DNA of 6,734 bases, taken from the NCBI GenBank assembly GCA_013697265.1, contig JACCXE010000479.1, forward strand, positions 1-6,734. Reading direction: 5' to 3'. Under the pieces are notes generated by a model. It made no database searches and had not been told where the DNA came from. It worked only from the letters and a program-made list of their open reading frames with translations. Both the position numbers and the translations under genes were made by a program. Shown here one piece after another: positions 1-4,996 of the stretch (positions are counted from its first letter, which is position 1; each line of letters begins with the position of its first letter). This stretch comes from Actinomycetota bacterium. Lineage in GTDB: Bacteria > Actinomycetota > Acidimicrobiia > Acidimicrobiales > JACCXE01.

Positions 1-1
1 G

Positions 2-925
2 GGATGGATGGCGGCTGCCGCATCGATCGCAGCGCTGCTCGAACCCCTCGTGGAACTGTTGGCGCGCTTCATGCGCCGGGGGGTCGCCGTGTTGATCACG
101 ATGCTGCTGGTCTTCGGCACTGTCGGCGGCATCGCGTTCCTGACCGTGAACGACGTGGTGCACGAGTTGGGTGTACTTCGGGAGTCGGCGCCGAAACGGG
201 CCCGCCAATTGGAGCGATCGGAACGCTTCGGGTCGACGGCGCGCAGCTTCAAGCTCGAACAGAAGACGCGCGCGCTGGTGAAGGACATCCCCAACCGACT
301 GCGCGGTGGCTCGAACGCCGACGCGCTGCGCGCGGCCGGCACCCGCGGCGTCGCCTACTTGGCCACCACGGTGCTGACGGTGTTCCTGATTGTTAATGGT
401 CGCAAGCTCCTGATCGCGGCTGTCGAACAGATCTCGGACGAGAAGCGTCGCGAGACCATCCGCGGCGCCTTGCGTGACGGTGGACGCCGCGGCGTGCAGT
501 ACACGATCGGCTCGATGGGAATGGCTGCGCTTGCCGGGCTGCTCGTAGCGGCCACAGCGCGGGTTGTTGACGTGCCTGGCGCCGCCCCGCTGGCGCTGTG
601 GGCTGCCTTGTGGGACGTCGTGCCCATGCTGGGAGCGGTGATCGGCGCCTTGCCCGTGGCAATTCTTGCCGCGGCGTCCTCGCCGGCGGCCGGTGTGGCG
701 GTGCTACTGGTCTTTCTGGCTTATGAGGTCTTCGAGGCGATGGTTCTGCAACGCCGGCTCGAGCGCGGCAGCGTGCACGTCGGGCCGTTTCTCACTCTCG
801 TAGTAGCCAGCGTCGGCCTCGAGCTGTATGGCATCGGCGGCGCGTTTTTCGCGCTCTTCGCCACCAGCGTGGTCGTCGGCATCTTTGAGGTGTGGCGCGA
901 GGAGACCACGGAAACCGCGGACTAG
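2..925 (+). CDS. AI-2E/PerM-family membrane protein, 5' end missing
   Basis: This is a multi-pass inner-membrane protein of the AI-2E transporter (PerM/YdiK) family; members have been linked to autoinducer or small-solute export and to Na+/H+ antiport, so the substrate cannot be named. The frame is open to the left edge (Gly-Trp precede the first Met at base 8), and 305 residues from that Met are shorter than the usual 340-380, so the N-terminal helix or helices probably lie outside the window. Numbering from that Met, a hydrophobic segment spans about 25-47, a charged non-membrane stretch about 52-113 (family-typical), and further helices about 115-135, 165-185 and 195-290. The family signature region includes VVPMLGAVIGALPVA (204-218), then the conserved YE..E..VLQRRLERGSVHVGP region (239-260) and GLELYGIGGAFFALF (270-284). 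The stop codon is interlocked with that of the convergent lipoprotein gene. Family assignment is firm; function is open. Confidence 0.85.
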   Translation, partial: GWMAAAASIAALLEPLVELLARFMRRGVAVLITMLLVFGTVGGIAFLTVNDVVHELGVLRESAPKRARQLERSERFGSTARSFKLEQKTRALVKDIPNRLRGGSNADALRAAGTRGVAYLATTVLTVFLIVNGRKLLIAAVEQISDEKRRETIRGALRDGGRRGVQYTIGSMGMAALAGLLVAATARVVDVPGAAPLALWAALWDVVPMLGAVIGALPVAILAAASSPAAGVAVLLVFLAYEVFEAMVLQRRLERGSVHVGPFLTLVVASVGLELYGIGGAFFALFATSVVVGIFEVWREETTETAD

Positions 926-1845
926 CCCTGCGGCGCGGCGCCGGCCCGGATCGCACGCAGGTCGGCCAGGTCGCTGCTGTCGAAGTCGACCGGCGGCGGT
1001 CCGCCGAAGAGTTGGGCAACGAGATCGGACTCGACCGCGTAATACATCACCGAGCCGCGATTAGTGGAGTGCCCCGGGTGCTCCGCGTCGTCACGGTTCG
1101 TTTCGAGGTACAAGTCGACGAGGCCGAGGACGTGACCGAGTTCGTGGGTGACGACGGCGCGCTCGATGCGGGCCGCGCTTACAAACGGAGACGTGGCCGA
1201 CGCAATCTCGTCGGGGAACACCGCGAGCGTGTCGGCCCGCACCGCGACGCCGAGGACGCCGTCGTCTGCGAAGCGCCCGGATAGATAGAACAGATGCAGC
1301 ACGGCCACGTCCGCTCCATCAGCCTCCCCCTGTGTGTCGGCAAGACGCCGGATCGCGTCGGCGTCGTGGGTTTGCGCGCTGTCGCTCAACGAGGTCGGGC
1401 CGTGGATGGCGACGGGCTTTCCTGATTGGGCCCGCATGAGTTCGGCGGTGCGGCCGATCGTGTCGCCGTCGGCGGATGCCCCGGGCTGGACCCGGACGTC
1501 GAGCACCAGCGTGTGGGCTGCGCCCGGAGCGAGCAACACCCCGGCGAACTGGCCGGGGGCGCGCACAGCGGTGCGCCTGATCGTCGGGTTGGGTGCCGAC
1601 GTTGCGTCGCTGCCTCGCGCCGTGGTCGGCGCCTGCGCCCGCTTGCCGGTTGTTCCGGGTGCGCTCGGCCCGCTTGTGCCCCGTGTCCCAGTAGCAGGCG
1701 CGGCTGTCGTGGTGGTCGTCGAGGCGCTCGGCCGGCCGTCTCCGTCGCTGGTATCGGGGCGTCCGCCACCGGGTCCGCAGGCCGCGCCTAACAGGCTCAG
1801 CGCGGCCGCGACCCGCCAGGCGACGCCGGTTAGTGGTGTGGCCAT
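922..1845 (-). CDS. Predicted lipoprotein with metzincin-type zinc metalloprotease domain
   Basis: 307 residues; a predicted exported, membrane-anchored zinc peptidase. The N-terminus has an Arg at 11, a hydrophobic core (about 12-22) and a lipobox-like LLGAAC ending at Cys23. Cys23 is the only cysteine in the protein, which supports its role as lipid anchor, although Gly at -3 is not the ideal residue. Residues 24-90 are a Thr/Ser/Pro/Gly-rich, probably disordered linker that includes five consecutive Thr. The catalytic domain (about 95-307) carries HELGHVLGLVD at 234-244: His234 and His238 as zinc ligands, Glu235 as general base, and Asp244 or a downstream His (256 or 259) as third ligand. 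SVMYY at 265-269 gives Met267 as the likely Met-turn, followed by FDSSDLADLRAI (288-299), like the C-terminal helix of matrixin-type domains. The start overlaps the 3' end of the DUF3151 gene by 16 bases, so it is probably co-transcribed with it. Substrate unknown. The metalloprotease call is well supported by motif; the exact peptidase family is not. Confidence 0.8.
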   Translation of the reverse strand: MATPLTGVAWRVAAALSLLGAACGPGGGRPDTSDGDGRPSASTTTTTAAPATGTRGTSGPSAPGTTGKRAQAPTTARGSDATSAPNPTIRRTAVRAPGQFAGVLLAPGAAHTLVLDVRVQPGASADGDTIGRTAELMRAQSGKPVAIHGPTSLSDSAQTHDADAIRRLADTQGEADGADVAVLHLFYLSGRFADDGVLGVAVRADTLAVFPDEIASATSPFVSAARIERAVVTHELGHVLGLVDLYLETNRDDAEHPGHSTNRGSVMYYAVESDLVAQLFGGPPPVDFDSSDLADLRAIRAGAAPQG

Positions 1846-2243
1846 TCGGGGTCGAGTTGAGCCAGGAACTGCGCGCAGCGCTCGGCCTCGTCAACTTCGC
1901 CGATTGCGGCGGCCTGGACCCCGAGCCCGTCGAGACAGCGCAAGAAGGCCCGGTTGGTTGTATGGATGCCGCGCACGAAGCCTGATCCCCTCCAGCCCGC
2001 AGCGCGTAGCGCGTCGAGACCCCGGTGGTACCCGACGCGGAAGAACGCGTAACGCGACATCTGGTCGGTTGCCATCTCGCCCAGCGTGGCCCAGCCGACC
2101 AGCGAACGGGGATGTGCTGCGACGAGCGCCGCCGCGTCCTCGTAGGTTTTGGGCGGGGTGGTCGCGACCGTTGCGTCGAGCACGTCGGCAGGCAGGACCG
2201 TCTCGGGCAGGCCGGTGGTCAGGTTGACGGGGCGATCGCTCAC
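1830..2243 (-). CDS. DUF3151 family protein (actinobacterial)
   Basis: 137 residues from a GTG start at 2241-2243. It matches the actinobacterial DUF3151 family, recognised by an early LPETVLPAD (12-20), AHPRSLVGWATLGE (43-56), the hallmark GYHRGLDALRAAGWRGSG (71-88), TNRAFLRCL (96-104) and AIGEVDEAERC (113-123). The helical pattern resembles a short TPR-like fold, but no biochemical role is established for the family as far as I know. No signal peptide or membrane segment is visible, so it should be cytoplasmic. The frame stays open upstream to an ATG at 2345, but those 34 extra residues overlap the end of tyrS and read as its antiparallel-strand neighbour in another frame, not as family sequence; the GTG, 10 bases after the tyrS stop, is preferred. 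No clear Shine-Dalgarno sequence precedes it. It probably follows tyrS in one transcript and overlaps the lipoprotein gene by 16 bases. Confidence 0.88.
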   Translation of the reverse strand: MSDRPVNLTTGLPETVLPADVLDATVATTPPKTYEDAAALVAAHPRSLVGWATLGEMATDQMSRYAFFRVGYHRGLDALRAAGWRGSGFVRGIHTTNRAFLRCLDGLGVQAAAIGEVDEAERCAQFLAQLDPEWPHH

Positions 2244-2253
2244 GAATAGATGG

Positions 2254-3540
2254 TTACTCGACGCGAAGCAGTGCGTGATCGCGCTTGCCCTTGCGCAGCA
2301 CGAGGAACCGGCCGTGGATGAGACTCTCCGCGCCAACGGTGGCATCGCGGGTCAGCTTGCGATTGTTGACGTAGACGCCACCCTGATCGAGCGCCCGCCG
2401 GCCTTCGCCCTTGGACTTGACCAAGCCCGCTTGTTCGAGCGCGCTGATGACGTCGAAGCCCTGTTCGAAGTCGGCGCGCGTGTGGTGGACGTGGGGCGCG
2501 TCGGCAAAGGCGTCGAGCAGGACGCGCTCGTCGAGCGAGGCGATGTCTTCGGTAAAGAGCACTTCCGCGGCGCGCATCGCACCGGCCGTCGCCTCCAGTC
2601 CGTGTACCAAGGTGGTGAGGTGTTCGGCCAGTGCCCGCTGGGCTTCGCGATGTTCCGGGTGTTCCTGCGTGGCCTGCTCGAGCTGTTCGATGTCGTCGCG
2701 GGTGAGGAACGTGAAGAGCCGAAGAAACATCCCGGCGTCGCGGTCGTCCACGTTGCGCCAGTACTGGAAGAACGCGTACGGCCTTGTCTTGTTTGCGTCG
2801 AGCCAGATCTGCTCGCCGGCCGCCGACTTGCCGAACTTCGCTCCCGAGGGCGACGTCACCAGCGGCGAAGTGAGGCCATAGGCGACGCCGCTGCGCAGAC
2901 GGCGGATCAGGTCGATGCCTTCGATGATGTTGCCCCACTGGTCCGAGCCACCGACTTGCAACGTGCAGCCCTCGGCGTCGTAGAGGTGCAGGTAGTCGTA
3001 AGCCTGCAAAAGCATGTAGCTGAACTCGGTGTAGGAGATTCCCTGATCGCGGCCCTCAAGTCGAGTCCGCACCGAGTCCTTGCGGATCATCTCGTTCACC
3101 GAGAAGTGCTTGCCGATGTCGCGCAAGAAGTCGGTGACACGCAGGTCCCGCAGCCAGTTCGCGTTGTCGACCAACTTGATGGAACCCAGGCCTTCGTCGG
3201 GGCCGTCGAAGAAACCTTCGATCTGGGCCCGGATCGCCGCGCTGTTGCGCTCGAGGGTGCCGTCGTCGAGCAATGCGCGCTCCGAATCGCGCCCGCTCGG
3301 GTCGCCGACGAGCCCGGTTCCGCCGCCGACCAACCCGACCACGCGATGGCCCGCCATCTGCAGCCGACGCATGGTGGTGAGTTGAAGCAAGCTGCCGATG
3401 TGGAGACTGTCGGCGGTCGGATCAAACCCGATGTAGACGGTGAGAAAATCGTTGTCGAGCTTCTCGTGCAGATCCGGCGAGGTGGTCTGGTGGACCAGGC
3501 CGCGCCAGTTCAAGTCGTCCCACAAACTTGGCCGCGCCAT
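2254..3540 (-). CDS. tyrS: Tyrosyl-tRNA synthetase
   Basis: Class Ic aminoacyl-tRNA synthetase that charges tRNA-Tyr with tyrosine at the expense of ATP; cytoplasmic. Numbered from the ATG at 3540 it has 428 residues, normal for bacterial TyrRS. Visible landmarks: tyrosine-site Tyr36, then GFDPTADSLHIGS (38-50) with the HIGH-type HIGS; EFSYMLLQAYD (172-182) with Tyr175, Gln179 and Asp182, the same numbers as in the E. coli enzyme; GGSDQWGNI (197-205); and KFGKS (235-239), the KMSKS-loop equivalent in the KFGKS form. The C-terminal S4-type RNA-binding domain spans about 362-424 and includes ALDQGGVYVNNRKL. All catalytic motifs are intact. An alternative ATG at 3552 adds four residues (MLRG); neither start has a good ribosome binding site, and 3540 gives numbering closest to characterised enzymes. 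It is divergent from the glycosylase gene and leads a three-gene cluster with the DUF3151 and lipoprotein genes. Confidence 0.97.
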   Translation of the reverse strand: MARPSLWDDLNWRGLVHQTTSPDLHEKLDNDFLTVYIGFDPTADSLHIGSLLQLTTMRRLQMAGHRVVGLVGGGTGLVGDPSGRDSERALLDDGTLERNSAAIRAQIEGFFDGPDEGLGSIKLVDNANWLRDLRVTDFLRDIGKHFSVNEMIRKDSVRTRLEGRDQGISYTEFSYMLLQAYDYLHLYDAEGCTLQVGGSDQWGNIIEGIDLIRRLRSGVAYGLTSPLVTSPSGAKFGKSAAGEQIWLDANKTRPYAFFQYWRNVDDRDAGMFLRLFTFLTRDDIEQLEQATQEHPEHREAQRALAEHLTTLVHGLEATAGAMRAAEVLFTEDIASLDERVLLDAFADAPHVHHTRADFEQGFDVISALEQAGLVKSKGEGRRALDQGGVYVNNRKLTRDATVGAESLIHGRFLVLRKGKRDHALLRVE

Positions 3541-3563
3541 GCCGCGCAGCATCGCACGCGACG
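3541..3563. other. Short divergent gap between tyrS and the glycosylase gene
   Basis: Only 23 bases (11 if tyrS starts at 3552) separate the two divergent start codons. No T-box leader, terminator or ribosome binding site fits in this space, and I see no TANNNT hexamer within it. Promoters for both genes must overlap the opposite coding region, or one of the chosen starts is too far upstream. Confidence 0.6.
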
Positions 3564-4502
3564 ATGCAGGACGTGAACCCGATTGGCGCCGCCTGGGCCC
3601 TGGACGGCCCGCTCGACGTCGTCACCAACACCGCGTTGACCCGCACCGCCCGGGCCGATCCCACGGGCTTTCTCCGCGACGGCCGGGTCTGGCGGGCGAG
3701 CCGACACCCGAGCGGGCCCGCGACGCTGTCGTTTTGGACGACCGGCTCGGTGTTACGGGCCGAGGCCTGGGGGCCGGGCGCCGAGGAGGCGCTGGTTGCG
3801 GTGCCCGCCCTCACCGGGTTGACCGATGATCCGTCCGGGTTCGAGCCGTCGGGCCACTGGCTGGTGCACGATGTCGCTCGCGCCCGCCCTGGGGTGCGGC
3901 TCAGCGCCACCGGCTCAATTTTCGACGCGGCGGTGCGCGCGATCCTCGGGCAGAAGGTCACGGGCCTCCAAGCCAAGCGGTCGTTTCAGGCCTTGGCGCG
4001 GCGCTGCGACGATCGCGCGCCGTTGCCTGTCGTCAGCCGCCGTCCCTTGTTCCTTCCCCCGCCACCCGACGAGACGTTGCGAGCCCTCGCCGGTCACGGC
4101 GCCACGACGCTTGGCATCGATGCCACCCGCGCGGCTGTATTGCGCGAGGTGGCAAACGTGGCCGACCACGTCGACGCCCTGACGCGGGGCTCGGCCCAGG
4201 ACGCTCGCGCCGCGTTAGAGCGAATTCCCGGTCTCGGCCCGTGGACGTCCAACGAGATCACGGTGGTGGCCATGGCCGACGCCGACGCGGTGTCTGTCGG
4301 CGACTACCACCTGAAGAACATCGTGTCTTTCGCCCTGGCCGACGAGCCGCGCGGCACCGACGAGCGCATGGTGGAACTGCTCGAGGTGTTCCGGCCCCAT
4401 CGAGCCCGGGCGGTGCGGCTCATCGAAGTGTCGGGAGTGCGTCCACCCCGTTACGGCCCCCGCATGGACGTGCCCGCGCATGTCCCAGTTCCGCGCCCTT
4501 AA
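3564..4502 (+). CDS. AlkA-like DNA-3-methyladenine glycosylase (HhH-GPD superfamily)
   Basis: A base-excision repair enzyme expected to remove alkylated purines such as 3-methyladenine from DNA. It has 312 residues from the ATG at 3564. Residues 1-105 resemble an AlkA N-terminal domain with PATLSFWTTGSVLRAEAWGPG (52-72, approximate). The HhH-GPD domain begins near 115 with SIFDAAVRAILGQKVTGLQA (118-137). The helix-hairpin-helix is LERIPGLGPWTSN (218-230). The catalytic Asp is most likely Asp247 in VGDYHLKN (245-252), which lines up with AlkA Asp238 in PDDYLIK. It lacks the Ada methyltransferase/AraC domains often fused to AlkA in actinobacteria. In-frame TTG at 3528 would add 12 residues but overlaps tyrS, so ATG is preferred. 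The stop is interlocked with that of the GNAT gene. The superfamily is firm; the exact lesion range is not readable from sequence. Confidence 0.9.
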   Translation: MQDVNPIGAAWALDGPLDVVTNTALTRTARADPTGFLRDGRVWRASRHPSGPATLSFWTTGSVLRAEAWGPGAEEALVAVPALTGLTDDPSGFEPSGHWLVHDVARARPGVRLSATGSIFDAAVRAILGQKVTGLQAKRSFQALARRCDDRAPLPVVSRRPLFLPPPPDETLRALAGHGATTLGIDATRAAVLREVANVADHVDALTRGSAQDARAALERIPGLGPWTSNEITVVAMADADAVSVGDYHLKNIVSFALADEPRGTDERMVELLEVFRPHRARAVRLIEVSGVRPPRYGPRMDVPAHVPVPRP

Positions 4503-4936
4503 AGGTCGAGGACCATCACGTGATGCGGGAGGCCGGTTGCCTCGGTGGTGAAGCCGTCGCCTTCGGTGACGAAGCCGAGCTTCTCGTAGAAGGCCGCCGC
4601 CGAGTCGCGAGCGTTGCACCAGAGAACTGACGCGCCCTCGTTGCGAAGGCGTTCGACAGCAGCGGCGACGATTTGCGCGCCGATACCCTTGCCTTGTTGG
4701 GCGTGTGCAATGGCCATCCCGCGCAATTGCCAGGCGACCGAACCCTCGCGGTATCGCGTCGGGGTGGGGCTGAAGCTCGCGATTCCGACGAGTTCGTGGT
4801 CGAACGCGCCGAGATGGAACGCGTCGAGGTTTTCGTCCTGTGGAAACGCAACGTCGGCGGTCATGTCGCCGGAGCGAAGGACGAGGCGGCGTAGCGAATA
4901 GGTCGCGCCCGCGGAGATCGCTCTAAGAGCCGTCAT
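4499..4936 (-). CDS. GNAT family N-acetyltransferase
   Basis: 145 residues, a single-domain GNAT acyltransferase that should transfer an acetyl group from acetyl-CoA to an amine; substrate unknown. The N-terminal LRRLVLRSGD (15-24) and HLGAFDHELVGIASF (41-55) form the first strands. Motif A is WQLRGMAIAHAQQGKGIGAQ (69-88), with QQGKGIG (80-86) as the pyrophosphate-binding Q/R-x-x-G-x-G/A loop. Motif B is WCNARDSAAAFYEKLGF (106-122), with the usual Tyr118 as possible general acid. The C-terminal end, GLPHHVMVLDL, is a typical closing strand. The length is normal for the family and no truncation is seen. The ATG is 60 bases from the divergent acyl-CoA synthetase start; the 3' end is convergent with the glycosylase gene and overlaps it by 4 bases. 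Adjacency to repair and acyl-CoA genes does not identify a substrate. Confidence 0.92.
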   Translation of the reverse strand: MTALRAISAGATYSLRRLVLRSGDMTADVAFPQDENLDAFHLGAFDHELVGIASFSPTPTRYREGSVAWQLRGMAIAHAQQGKGIGAQIVAAAVERLRNEGASVLWCNARDSAAAFYEKLGFVTEGDGFTTEATGLPHHVMVLDL

Positions 4937-4947
4937 TGCAGATCACT

Positions 4948-4953
4948 ACCCTA
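4948..4953 (-). promoter_or_regulatory. Candidate -10 element for the GNAT gene
   Basis: On the minus strand the hexamer reads TAGGGT, fitting the TANNNT -10 pattern of actinobacterial SigA-type promoters. It ends 11 bases before the GNAT ATG, so transcription would begin about 4-6 bases before the start codon, leaving almost no leader and no room for a ribosome binding site. No convincing -35 box was found. Weak evidence by itself; the position in the only sizeable intergenic gap adds some support. Confidence 0.3.
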
Positions 4954-4982
4954 AACACGCTTTGTCGCCTTCGGCACCCGGT

Positions 4983-4988
4983 TACCCT
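4983..4988 (+). promoter_or_regulatory. Candidate -10 element for the acyl-CoA synthetase gene (leaderless)
   Basis: TACCCT fits TANNNT and lies 8 bases before the ATG at 4997, so a start site 7-9 bases downstream of the hexamer would place the transcript's first base at or next to the start codon. The intervening bases are C/G and contain no Shine-Dalgarno match. A poor -35 candidate, TTGTCG at 4962-4967, sits 15 bases upstream. The same hexamer TACCCT also occurs at 4947-4952 on the same strand. Confidence 0.38.
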
Positions 4989-4996
4989 CGCCCGGC

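Noticed and set aside
4..396. A 130-codon frame beginning at the left edge, parallel to the AI-2E gene
   Set aside because: Arg/Gly-rich out-of-frame product without motifs; the frame at 2-925 encodes recognisable membrane helices.
926..960. GC-rich self-complementary run (GGCGCGGCGCCGGCC-like) as a terminator
   Set aside because: It lies inside the 3' coding end of the lipoprotein gene, has no T-tract on either strand, and such runs are common in DNA of this composition.
1334..2227. A 297-codon plus-strand open frame opposite the lipoprotein and DUF3151 genes
   Set aside because: The product is low-complexity, rich in Arg/Pro/Ala, and crosses two real minus-strand genes. It is a by-product of GC-rich codon use.
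2244..2345. N-terminal extension of the DUF3151 gene to an ATG at 2345
   Set aside because: It overlaps the tyrS 3' end by about 90 bases, and the extra 34 residues do not look like the family N-terminus. The GTG at 2243 fits better.
3528..3563. TTG start for the glycosylase, 12 residues upstream
   Set aside because: It would overlap the tyrS start, and the extra residues show no similarity to AlkA N-termini. The ATG at 3564 is simpler.
2149..3576. A 475-codon open frame on the plus strand lying opposite tyrS
   Set aside because: It is the mirror of a clear tyrS with all catalytic motifs. Long antisense frames are expected in GC-rich coding DNA, and its product shows no family motif.
3541..3700. 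T-box or other riboswitch leader for tyrS
   Set aside because: The region upstream of tyrS is coding sequence of the divergent glycosylase. No T-box sequence (TGGNACCGCG-like) or terminator hairpin was seen.
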